DNA of 12,848 nt from Saprospirales bacterium (lineage in GTDB: Bacteria > Bacteroidota > Bacteroidia > Chitinophagales > Saprospiraceae), in contig PWJP01000086.1 in NCBI GenBank assembly GCA_003559985.1, positions 1-12,848 of the forward strand. The letters are read 5' to 3'. Positions 1-6,130 of this stretch are shown piece by piece. Numbering within the stretch: the stretch's first letter is position 1; the number at the start of each line of letters is the position of its first letter. A program made the position numbers and the translations under genes. The notes under the pieces are model-generated. The model saw only the letters and a list, made by a program, of their open reading frames with translations, was not told where the DNA came from and searched no databases.

Positions 1-66
1 TTCCATAGGCGGTGCGTTGTCGTTTTGCGGGCTAATATAGAGCCATTCCGTGAAATCTGCACACAT
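1..66 (-). CDS. Possible 5' end of an unidentified minus-strand gene (partial)
   Basis: Reading the minus strand from an ATG at 66-64 gives 22 codons without a stop to the left edge, starting MCADFTEWLYISP. The composition is protein-like, and the start would be divergent from the phosphoribosyltransferase at 173, leaving a plausible ~106-bp shared promoter region. Twenty-two codons are too few to recognise a family. A plus-strand frame is also open from base 1 to a stop at 103-105, so the region could instead be the 3' end of a plus-strand gene. I favour the minus strand because its residues look less random, but this is a weak call. Confidence 0.3.
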   Translation of the reverse strand, partial: MCADFTEWLYISPQNDNAPPME

Positions 67-132
67 ATGCGCAAAATTCTTAACTTTACCCTGTGTTTAG
101 AATGATTCTGAAATACTGAAAATTGGGTGCTT

Positions 133-145
133 AGGACAATGTCCT
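133..145. promoter_or_regulatory. Short perfect palindrome, possible operator
   Basis: AGGACA, one central A, then TGTCCT form a 13-bp perfect inverted repeat 27 bp upstream of the phosphoribosyltransferase start. The position suits a repressor site or a small leader hairpin. A palindrome this short can arise by chance, and no regulator is visible nearby. Confidence 0.25.
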
Positions 146-172
146 GCCCTTTTGTGAAAAATAGTAAGCCGA

Positions 173-667
173 ATGAAAATACTCGACCATGAGGCCGTTG
201 CTCAAAAGATCAAACGGCTGGCCTACCAAATTGCTGAACAAAACCACGGAGGTGAACCGCTGTATTTGCTGGGTATCAACAACAATGGAAAGCGGTTTGC
301 CGGTCTGCTGGAAAGGGAGATCAAAAACACCAATACCATTTCCGTTATTCCCGGCCATATTCGCCTCAACCCCGCAGCACCGGCTGATTCCTCGGTGGAG
401 ATTGACCTTTCGCTGGAGGAACTCAATGGCAAGCCCATTTTAATTATTGACGATGTGGCCAATACTGGCAGGACACTGTTTTACGCCTTTTCAGCCCTGA
501 TGAAATGTCTGCCGGGCAAGGTGCAGGTTGGCGTGCTGGTCGATCGCCAACACAAACATTTTCCGGTGCAGGTTGACTATGTGGGCCTTTCGCTTGCAAC
601 CACTTTAAAAGACCATATAGTGGTGGATATAGAGACTCCGGGAAGGTATAGTGTGCATTTAGAATAA
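173..667 (+). CDS. PyrR-like phosphoribosyltransferase
   Basis: Type I phosphoribosyltransferase of 164 residues, cytoplasmic. Members transfer a ribose-5-phosphate group from PRPP to a base, or bind PRPP and nucleotides as regulators. The PRPP-binding signature lies at residues 89-101 (ILIIDDVANTGRT), with paired acidic residues D93-D94 followed by the T-G-R-T loop. The block VLVDRQH at 121-127 followed by a DYVG segment at 135-138 is typical of PyrR, the bifunctional pyrimidine-operon attenuator and uracil phosphoribosyltransferase. The N-terminal PyrR loop, usually R-T-R-G, reads N-N-N-G at 36-39, so RNA binding or uracil specificity cannot be assumed. It is slightly shorter than PyrR (about 180 residues). 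No pyrimidine biosynthesis gene is in the window. The start has no clear Shine-Dalgarno sequence, as is common in this phylum. The family is sure; the exact substrate is not. Confidence 0.88.
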   Translation: MKILDHEAVAQKIKRLAYQIAEQNHGGEPLYLLGINNNGKRFAGLLEREIKNTNTISVIPGHIRLNPAAPADSSVEIDLSLEELNGKPILIIDDVANTGRTLFYAFSALMKCLPGKVQVGVLVDRQHKHFPVQVDYVGLSLATTLKDHIVVDIETPGRYSVHLE

Positions 668-693
668 GACCTCGATAAAAGGATAATGCGGTA

Positions 694-722
694 GTAGCGG
701 ACGCAAGGCATTGCGTCCCTAC
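694..722. repeat. Palindromic hairpin repeat between convergent genes
   Basis: GTAG, a bulged C, GGACGCAA, a GGCA loop, TTGCGTCC and CTAC form a 12-bp GC-rich stem with a single bulge. It sits 27 bp after the phosphoribosyltransferase stop and 24 bp before the end of the convergent coiled-coil gene. It could therefore act as a bidirectional terminator or mRNA 3' stabiliser. There is no T-run on either side, so it is not a classical intrinsic terminator. Its form resembles dispersed intergenic palindromes (REP/MITE-like). Only one copy is visible here, so that reading is inference. Confidence 0.55.
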
Positions 723-745
723 ACGGAAATTTATTCAAACCCTAA

Positions 746-1168
746 TTACTCTTCTATAAATTGCTCCATGCGCTCAATCAATCGGTCAATTCTGGTGCGT
801 ATATTTTCCTCTAATTGCTGCGATTCCTCGCCGGTTTCCGTCATATCGTCGAGTTGGCGAATCATGGAATCCAGCTCATTTTTCTCTCCATCCAGGGCGC
901 TGAGTTCCTCCCCACTGATATTGAACTCCTCTCCCCTTTCGCGCAAGAAACCGATGGAGGTCCCAATCCGGTCTCTCATCTCATCGTATTTCCCCTCGGA
1001 AAATCGCTCCCGCTCGGAAACGACCATGTCCACCAGTGACTGACCCAGTTGGCGGGCGCTTTCAACCACCTGCTGACTGTCGGCCTGTTCATCTTCAGTA
1101 CCCAAAAAATAGTTGTACGCAATCAGTGCGAGCAACAGGAGAATGGCAATTCGAATTAATAGTCTCAT
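746..1168 (-). CDS. Hypothetical membrane-anchored coiled-coil protein
   Basis: I do not recognise a family. The 140-residue protein begins with a hydrophobic segment at about residues 4-22, preceded by an arginine (MRLLIRIAILLLL), with no lipobox or clear signal peptidase I site, so it is best read as an N-terminal membrane anchor. The rest is very hydrophilic and rich in Glu, Gln, Arg and Asp, with heptad-like stretches at about 30-80 and 95-140 suggesting a helical bundle or coiled coil outside the membrane. It is convergent with the phosphoribosyltransferase and divergent from the deoxynucleoside kinase (149-bp gap). The acid-rich helical pattern and clean start and stop support a real gene; function is unknown. 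Confidence 0.72.
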   Translation of the reverse strand: MRLLIRIAILLLLALIAYNYFLGTEDEQADSQQVVESARQLGQSLVDMVVSERERFSEGKYDEMRDRIGTSIGFLRERGEEFNISGEELSALDGEKNELDSMIRQLDDMTETGEESQQLEENIRTRIDRLIERMEQFIEE

Positions 1169-1233
1169 AAATAGTTGATTAGCGGTCGGAGCAAAATAAT
1201 TTTCAGGTCGGACCAGTCATTTTACCACAAAAA

Positions 1234-1264
1234 TTTGGCCAAAATCGGTCGTTTCTTACCTTAG
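1234..1264 (+). promoter_or_regulatory. Predicted Bacteroidota-type promoter for the deoxynucleoside kinase
   Basis: A TTTG -33 element at 1234-1237, a 19-bp spacer and TACCTTAG at 1257-1264 match the phylum's primary sigma consensus TTTG / TAnnTTTG with one mismatch in the -7 box. Transcription would begin near 1271, leaving a leader of about 47 nt before the ATG at 1318. The -33 box lies inside a 10-bp palindrome TTTGGCCAAA (1234-1243), which could be incidental. Confidence 0.45.
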
Positions 1265-1317
1265 AAAACGGTGAAAAAGCCTAATTTCACATGCAATATT
1301 AAAACTTTTTAGCATAT

Positions 1318-1950
1318 ATGAGCAGGAAAAAGATAAAGCACGTGGCCATAGCCGGGAATATCGGCTCCGGTAAGACCACCCTGGCCTCCAGGCTGGGCAG
1401 GCATTACAACTGGGAAGTTAATTACGAGGATACCCAGGAAAATCCTTATTTGTCTGACTTCTATGATGACATGAGGCGCTGGTCTTTTCATCTGCAGGTT
1501 TATTTTCTAAACAGCCGGTACAGGCAGATTATCGACATACAACGGGGAGACAGGACCGTGATACAGGACCGCACCATTTACGAGGACGCCTGCATATTTG
1601 CGCCCAATCTCTACGAAATGGGTTTTATGTCTGAGCGGGATTTCAACAACTACAAAACCCTTTTTGACACTATGCTGGATCAGGTTGCACCTCCGGACCT
1701 GCTCATCTATCTGCGGGCAGGTGTGCCAAAATTGGTCTCCAATATTCAAAACCGCGGCCGCGATTACGAGGGCAATATGAGCCTGGACTACCTGAAGCGC
1801 CTCAATGAAAAATACGAGCGGTGGATAGAGGATTACAATAGAGGCAATTTGCTGATTATAGGCGTGGATGATATGGACTTTGATAAGAATCAGGAGGATT
1901 TTGGTCGGATTGTCAATCTGATCGACGGTGAGATTTCCGGTTTATTTTGA
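1318..1950 (+). CDS. Deoxynucleoside kinase (deoxyadenosine/deoxyguanosine kinase family)
   Basis: Cytoplasmic salvage enzyme that phosphorylates deoxynucleosides to 5'-monophosphates with ATP. The P-loop is GNIGSGKTT at residues 13-21. The family's E-N-P-Y motif is at 41-44. QDRTIYED at 83-90 carries the D-R-T/S motif with the catalytic-region arginine. The arginine-rich lid lies around 143-151 (IQNRGRDYE). Its length of 210 residues is normal for bacterial dNKs of the dAK/dGK type. Substrate preference (dA, dG or dC) cannot be read from these motifs. A promoter-like element lies about 50 bp upstream. The next gene starts 92 bp downstream on the same strand and may be co-transcribed. Confidence 0.93.
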   Translation: MSRKKIKHVAIAGNIGSGKTTLASRLGRHYNWEVNYEDTQENPYLSDFYDDMRRWSFHLQVYFLNSRYRQIIDIQRGDRTVIQDRTIYEDACIFAPNLYEMGFMSERDFNNYKTLFDTMLDQVAPPDLLIYLRAGVPKLVSNIQNRGRDYEGNMSLDYLKRLNEKYERWIEDYNRGNLLIIGVDDMDFDKNQEDFGRIVNLIDGEISGLF

Positions 1951-2042
1951 GCCATCTTCTAATAGGATTGTTGCAATTACGGGCAGGGAATTATTTCTCA
2001 CCAAGGGTGCCCAATTTAGGATTTTTAAAGAAATAAAGGCGG

Positions 2043-2714
2043 ATGGTTCGAAAGGAAAGATACTTTGAATTGCTCGATGAACTGAAGGACAGCAATGCGG
2101 AACTCGTGGCAGTTTCCAAAACCCATTCAATTGACAAAATTAAGGCGCTTTACGAGCTGGGGCAAAGAGATTTTGGAGAAAACCGGGTAGCTGAGCTGAT
2201 AGAGAAAGCACCCCAGTTGCCGGACGACATACGATGGCATTTTATCGGAAATCTACAGAGTAAAAAGGTCAAAAATCTGATCCCGGTACCGTGGCTCATT
2301 CACTCGGTTAATCGACCCAAACTGCTGCGTGTTATTCAAAAGGAAGCAGCCAAAAATGAGGTGGTATGCCAAATCCTGGTACAGCTCAAAATTGCCGAAG
2401 AGGATACCAAATCGGGTTTTGATTACTCCAATGCGGAAGAGTCTATTGATAAGCTGGTTGCCGGCGAATATCCCAATATCCAATTGAGGGGACTAATGGG
2501 CATGGCCACTTTTACCGATGACATGAATGTCGTAAGAGATGAGTTCTCCGGTCTTCAGGAATTTCACCAAAAGTTGAGATCCAAATCGGAAAACCACAGA
2601 GACCACCTAAAATTACTCTCCACCGGAATGTCGGGAGACTACAAAGTAGGCCTGGAATGCGGCAGTAATATGGTCAGAATTGGCAGCCTGATTTTCGGTG
2701 AGCGGAATTATTGA
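2043..2714 (+). CDS. yggS: YggS/PROSC family pyridoxal-phosphate homeostasis protein
   Basis: PLP-binding, alanine-racemase-fold single-domain protein of 223 residues, the usual length. The family binds PLP and maintains vitamin B6 and amino-acid homeostasis without a firmly known enzymatic reaction. The PLP Schiff-base lysine is expected to be K26 in AVSKTH (residues 23-28). Other family blocks are FGENRVAE (44-51), HFIGNLQSKK (66-75), GLMGMATF (150-157), LSTGMSGDY (192-200) and the phosphate-binding GSNMVRIGSLIFG (207-219). All expected motifs are intact. It follows the deoxynucleoside kinase by 92 bp on the same strand. No cell-division or pyrroline-5-carboxylate genes, its partners in other phyla, are nearby. 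Confidence 0.95.
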   Translation: MVRKERYFELLDELKDSNAELVAVSKTHSIDKIKALYELGQRDFGENRVAELIEKAPQLPDDIRWHFIGNLQSKKVKNLIPVPWLIHSVNRPKLLRVIQKEAAKNEVVCQILVQLKIAEEDTKSGFDYSNAEESIDKLVAGEYPNIQLRGLMGMATFTDDMNVVRDEFSGLQEFHQKLRSKSENHRDHLKLLSTGMSGDYKVGLECGSNMVRIGSLIFGERNY

Positions 2715-2727
2715 TAGGTGGTTGGTA

Positions 2728-2762
2728 TTCTTTCGGCTGTGGCTTTGGAAGGAGCCGAAGAA
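2728..2762. terminator. Imperfect hairpin after the YggS gene
   Basis: TTCGGCT at 2732-2738 pairs with AGCCGAA at 2753-2759. The stem extends by three more pairs across a bulged T, with a 14-nt loop. It begins 14 nt after the stop codon, a position suited to transcript-end processing. No T-run follows, so intrinsic termination is uncertain. Confidence 0.3.
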
Positions 2763-2826
2763 GCGTTGAGTTGCCACAAACTTTCTTCCACCCGTTTTTT
2801 TGCCGGCTGAAAAATCGCATGAGAAA

Positions 2827-2843
2827 CTTTTTTTGAAAAAAAG
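2827..2843. repeat. A/T-only inverted repeat
   Basis: C, seven T, G, seven A, G form a perfect but entirely A:T dyad in the 279-bp gap before the lipoprotein gene. Such a stem is weak in RNA. It could be a poor terminator or simply A/T-rich spacer. The rest of this gap holds no convincing coding frame. Confidence 0.25.
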
Positions 2844-2993
2844 AAAGGGATTCCTTCGCCCAAATCCCAGCAACTTCATCCAATCTGAGCCTCAGAACCT
2901 CTAATCTTCACCTAAATTTTTAATTAATTTTTCACTCCGGTGATCCAACCATTTCATTTCCTCGTATATGAGATCAAACTAAACTAAATAATT

Positions 2994-4889
2994 ATGATTA
3001 TGCTACACAAAATTCGAAACTGCGCACTAGCACTATTTATCTTAAGTGGGATATTTTGGTTGAGCGCCTGCAGCGATGACGATGATTCAGGAATGTCCCC
3101 TGAGATGAGATCATCAATGTACACTTATGCCTTTAACAATGGTCAGGTTGGTGAGGGAACTGCCTATATGGGCACCCACAACCGGGATTTGATGGCGACT
3201 ATGGAACTGAATGAAACCTCCGGTGGAACAGACATTACAATCACTTTGACAAACACTGTACAGGGTGAAATGTACATGGTTCATGCCCACGATGCGGCTG
3301 ACCCATCCACCACTCCCAACGGCACTCCTTATGACGAAAGTCCAAACGGAGATGTATTGCTGTTGGTGATGGAAGGAAACGGGGGTACGGCCAGTGAGAC
3401 TTTTTCCTCCGGAGAGAGTTTTGATTGGATTGACAACGACTACGAGGGATTCTTTGTCGTGCACGACCCGTTACAGGATTTGAGTACGGATGATTTGAGC
3501 ACTTATCTGATCGTGGGAAATTTTGCCCAGGATCTGCCATCAACAGACCCTCCCGTCGGAATGGAAAGTTACGAATACGCCTTCAATAACGGGCAGATTG
3601 GCGATGGTACTGCCTACCGTGGCCCACACAACCGCGATCTAATGGCGACCATGGAACTGGAGGAAACAGACAATGGAACAGATATAACCATTACATTGAC
3701 CAATACCGTTGCGGGTGAAACATACATGGTGCACGCCCACGATGCCGCAGATCCAGCCACAACACCCAACGGTACTCCATATGATGAAAGTCCCAATGCG
3801 GATGTATTGCTGTTGATGATGGAAGGAAACGGTGAAACGGTCAGTCAAACTTTCTCCTCCGATATGAGTTTTGAATGGATCACCGAGGATTACGAGGCCT
3901 TTTTTGTGGTGCACGATCCTCTACAGGCACTTAGTACAGTTGATTTAACAACCTATCTGATCGTGGGAATATTTGGCGAGGACCTTCCTGCCACAGATCC
4001 CCCTCCTGCCCGCATGATGAGCTACGACTATGCATTTAACAACGGTCAGGTTGGTGACGGTACAGCATACATAGGGCCGCATGAACGCGATCTAATGGCG
4101 ACTATGGAACTGGAGGAAACTGACAATGGAACAGATATTACCATAACAATGACCAATACCGTTGCGGGTGAAACCTACATGGTTCACGCCCACGATGCCG
4201 CTGATCCGGCCACCACTCCCAACGGAACTCCATACGACGAAAGTCCCAACAGTGACTTGTTGTTATTGATGATTGAAGGAAACGGTGGAACTGTCAGTCA
4301 GACCTTTTCCACAGAAGAGGATTTTGATTGGATAGTCGATGATTACGAGGGTTTTTTCGTGGTGCACGATCCACTGCAGGCACTTAGTACAACCGACCTG
4401 ACCACCTACCTGGTAGTAGGAACATTTGCTCAGGACCTGCCCTCAACAGATGCTCCCATGCGATCCATGAGCTATACCTATGAATTTAATACCGGTCAAC
4501 TTGGAGACGGCACTGCCTACAGCGGACCCCACAATGAAGACCTTGTAGCCAGATTGACATTAACAGAGTTAGGAGATATGGAGACTATGGTAAGAGTGAC
4601 CCTTACTAACACAGTGAGTGGGGAAATCTATCCGGTCCACGCACATGACGCTGCTGACCCGGCCACCACTCCAAATGGAACCCCCTATGATGAGAGCCCC
4701 AACCACGATGTCCTGGACATTGGAATAGAGGGCACGGGGTCGAACGCTACCGCTTCAATGGTTTCTCCAATGTCATTTGATCAACTAAACAGCATGTACG
4801 AGGGATTTCTTGTTGTTCACGATCCACTGCAACCGCTGAGTACCATCGATCTGTCAACTTACCTGATTGTAAGTTTATTTGCTGACTAA
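2994..4889 (+). CDS. Surface lipoprotein with four tandem SOD-like/CHRD-like modules
   Basis: The 631-residue precursor has a lipoprotein signal peptide ending in LSAC, so Cys26 is the predicted lipidated residue. SDDDD follows directly, matching the Bacteroidota lipoprotein export signal that sends lipoproteins to the cell surface. The rest is four tandem modules starting near residues 42, 190, 342 and 492. Each contains a TAY-x-G-x-H-x-x-DL block, a beta-strand-like DIT(L/I)T(L/M)TNTV block (altered in module 4), an invariant VHAHDAADP followed by TTPNGTPYDESPN, and VVHDPLQ-x-LST near its end. The HxH block and VVH-x-x-x-x-x-L block parallel the copper-site histidines of Cu/Zn superoxide dismutase (FHVH and VVHEKADDL) and the HIH/NVH pattern of CHRD domains. 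The SOD zinc-site histidines are not evident, so enzyme activity is doubtful. Fold and metal binding are inferred by eye. Modules 2 and 3 are the closest pair; module 4 is the most divergent. A strong terminator lies downstream, and the convergent neighbour is an RskA-type anti-sigma factor. Confidence 0.85.
   Translation: MIMLHKIRNCALALFILSGIFWLSACSDDDDSGMSPEMRSSMYTYAFNNGQVGEGTAYMGTHNRDLMATMELNETSGGTDITITLTNTVQGEMYMVHAHDAADPSTTPNGTPYDESPNGDVLLLVMEGNGGTASETFSSGESFDWIDNDYEGFFVVHDPLQDLSTDDLSTYLIVGNFAQDLPSTDPPVGMESYEYAFNNGQIGDGTAYRGPHNRDLMATMELEETDNGTDITITLTNTVAGETYMVHAHDAADPATTPNGTPYDESPNADVLLLMMEGNGETVSQTFSSDMSFEWITEDYEAFFVVHDPLQALSTVDLTTYLIVGIFGEDLPATDPPPARMMSYDYAFNNGQVGDGTAYIGPHERDLMATMELEETDNGTDITITMTNTVAGETYMVHAHDAADPATTPNGTPYDESPNSDLLLLMIEGNGGTVSQTFSTEEDFDWIVDDYEGFFVVHDPLQALSTTDLTTYLVVGTFAQDLPSTDAPMRSMSYTYEFNTGQLGDGTAYSGPHNEDLVARLTLTELGDMETMVRVTLTNTVSGEIYPVHAHDAADPATTPNGTPYDESPNHDVLDIGIEGTGSNATASMVSPMSFDQLNSMYEGFLVVHDPLQPLSTIDLSTYLIVSLFAD
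3117..4886 (+). repeat. Four tandem ~450-bp coding repeats
   Basis: Repeat units begin at about 3117, 3561, 4017 and 4467 and are 444, 456, 450 and about 420 bp long. Units 2 and 3 share long near-identical DNA, including synonymous positions, in their first third (around 3634-3690 against 4090-4146). This suggests recent duplication or gene conversion. Unit 4 differs most in DNA but keeps the histidine motifs. Units are joined by short Pro/Thr/Asp-rich linkers (DLPSTDPP-like). Confidence 0.9.
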
Positions 4890-5012
4890 AAAAAAGCACT
4901 CTCATTACTTGTGGCAATCGTTCACACAACCCATAAAACCATTATTTCACAACCTCTCTTATTGCCATATATGATGTGAGTGTAGCAGCAAAAGGTGATT
5001 ATACTGAGTGGT

Positions 5013-5043
5013 AAGCCGACCGGGAATCCGGTCGGCTTTTTTT
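5013..5043 (+). terminator. Strong intrinsic terminator
   Basis: AAGCCGACCGG (5013-5023), a GAAT tetraloop and CCGGTCGGCTT (5028-5038) form a perfect 11-bp GC-rich stem. The T-tract runs to 5043 and overlaps the stem's end. The T-tract lies on the plus-strand side only, so it terminates rightward transcription from the lipoprotein gene. It lies 124 bp after the lipoprotein stop, leaving an unusually long 3' untranslated region. Confidence 0.9.
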
Positions 5044-5218
5044 AATCTAATACCCCATTTCCTCCTTTGTGTGAGATTCTTCAAAGCTGTAAACCGTGAA
5101 AGTGTTTCGTCTGATAGGACTTCCGGCACCATATTGCATGCGATAAAATACGGAAGAAGTAAAGGTGGTTCCAACTGTTTTAGAAGGGAACCATTAGAAA
5201 GTAAAGAGGTGTTTATAC

Positions 5219-5245
5219 GGCTTCATTCAACATCCGAATGAAGTC
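5219..5245. terminator. Hairpin beyond the end of the anti-sigma gene
   Basis: CTTCATTC (5221-5228) pairs perfectly with GAATGAAG (5236-5243), extended by a G-U and a G-C pair, around a 7-nt loop. It is 66 bp past the minus-strand anti-sigma stop and could mark the 3' end of that operon. No T-run follows on either strand. Confidence 0.35.
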
Positions 5246-5311
5246 AGTCTAGAAGATTTTAACCGACTGTGATTTAGCTCAAAGGAAATACATCTGCAGA
5301 GTTCAGCGAAT

Positions 5312-6130
5312 CTATCCGGCTACAAGACCGACGAGGAAAATTTGATCGGCGGTTGGTTGAACACTTCCACCTTCCGGTTCAATAGAAATGGCAAAAGCAT
5401 CAGCCTCAAAAATGCGGTCTTCGACATTGAAAATTGGACGCTCATCCAAATCGAACACACCGAGACTCTCCGGCTGCCCATCTCTTATCTTCCAAAGTTG
5501 ATAAGTTCTGTCTGCGGTTATGGCAGGCAGTTCTCGCGGGGCCAGAATGGCTTCACCTGTGTTGGAATCCCAAAAGACCCTGGCTTTCATGCCTTCAAAT
5601 CCCTCCTGAGCCTGGAGGTCAATACTCACTGCGGTTTGGGCAACAGTTCTCAAAGTTGATTCGAGTCGCGAGGTATTTTCAGCCAGTACAGATTGTCTTT
5701 CAACAGCTTCATCATAGGCCGACCTCAACTCACTCAATTCCTGTTGGTAGGTTAAATTCTCATTGATCAGGTATAAATTCAGTCCAAAACTCACCAGGAG
5801 GGCAACCGAGGCAGCGATTAACCATATTCTTAAGCGATGCACTCCTTTAGATTGGTCTGAAGGCGGGGACTGCGTAGATGACGAATCGCTGGTTTTATAA
5901 CCCTCTTTTTCCAGTCGGTCAAAAACCCTGGATTTCAACTTTGCCGGAGGTGAGACAGAATGGCTTTTAGCAAAATCGAGCAGGGAATTTTCGATCGCCT
6001 TCAGCTCTTTCCGAAGCTCATCATCAGACTCAAGAGCCTGTTCGATCTGAATCGCCTCTTCTTTCGAAAGCATACCCAGTAGATATGCCTCCAAATCACC
6101 GGAGGAATAGTATGGGTTATTATTGCTCAT
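5312..6130 (-). CDS. RskA-type transmembrane anti-sigma factor
   Basis: Single-pass membrane protein of 272 residues predicted to hold its cognate ECF sigma factor inactive. The N-terminal cytoplasmic domain (about 10-72) has the helical anti-sigma layout but no cysteines, so it is not a zinc-binding anti-sigma. A Ser/Pro/Gln-rich linker (80-95) leads to a transmembrane helix at about 101-121. A coiled-coil-like stretch at 122-165 follows. The C-terminal extracytoplasmic domain (about 175-272) carries the RskA signatures LPAI (201-204), TYQLW (209-213), a G-x-P-x-S-x-G-x-F pattern (218-226) and EPEGGS (251-256). It overlaps the upstream sigma gene by 11 bp, implying translational coupling and balanced expression. 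In characterised systems release of sigma usually needs proteolysis of the anti-sigma factor; the signal here is unknown. Confidence 0.9.
   Translation of the reverse strand: MSNNNPYYSSGDLEAYLLGMLSKEEAIQIEQALESDDELRKELKAIENSLLDFAKSHSVSPPAKLKSRVFDRLEKEGYKTSDSSSTQSPPSDQSKGVHRLRIWLIAASVALLVSFGLNLYLINENLTYQQELSELRSAYDEAVERQSVLAENTSRLESTLRTVAQTAVSIDLQAQEGFEGMKARVFWDSNTGEAILAPRELPAITADRTYQLWKIRDGQPESLGVFDLDERPIFNVEDRIFEADAFAISIEPEGGSVQPTADQIFLVGLVAG

Larger units (their letters stand above)
4890..5311. other. Intergenic region between convergent lipoprotein and anti-sigma genes
   Basis: These 422 bp hold the intrinsic terminator at 5013-5043 and a hairpin at 5219-5245. A 7-bp inverted pair, TGGCAAT (4912-4918) and ATTGCCA (4961-4967), could fold the 3' untranslated region ahead of the terminator. 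No reading frame here looks like a gene: those that are open have random composition and no motif. Confidence 0.6.

Noticed and set aside
1..105. Open plus-strand frame from the left edge to a stop at 103-105
   Set aside because: About 34 codons with a random-looking Cys/Arg-rich product; the minus-strand reading from 66 looks more protein-like, though neither is certain.
1184..1212. Two GGTCGGA direct repeats 22 bp apart in the divergent region before the deoxynucleoside kinase
   Set aside because: Only 7 bp each and spaced two helical turns apart by possible coincidence; no third clear copy and no known regulator.
2613..2883. Two overlapping minus-strand frames across the end of the YggS gene and the following gap
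   Set aside because: Part lies antisense to a well-supported gene, the products are Phe/Lys-rich from A/T tracts, and two frames compete for the same DNA.
3114..3914. Several antisense frames across the lipoprotein repeats
   Set aside because: They recur because the sense repeats recur, so they are shadows of the four tandem modules.
3117..4886. Tandem repeats considered as a CRISPR-like or satellite array
   Set aside because: The ~450-bp units stay in frame, diverge at synonymous sites and encode domains; there are no short repeats with unique spacers.
5008..5241. Plus-strand 77-codon frame over the terminator and downstream gap
   Set aside because: It begins inside the terminator stem, has no recognisable motif or ribosome site, and its composition looks random.
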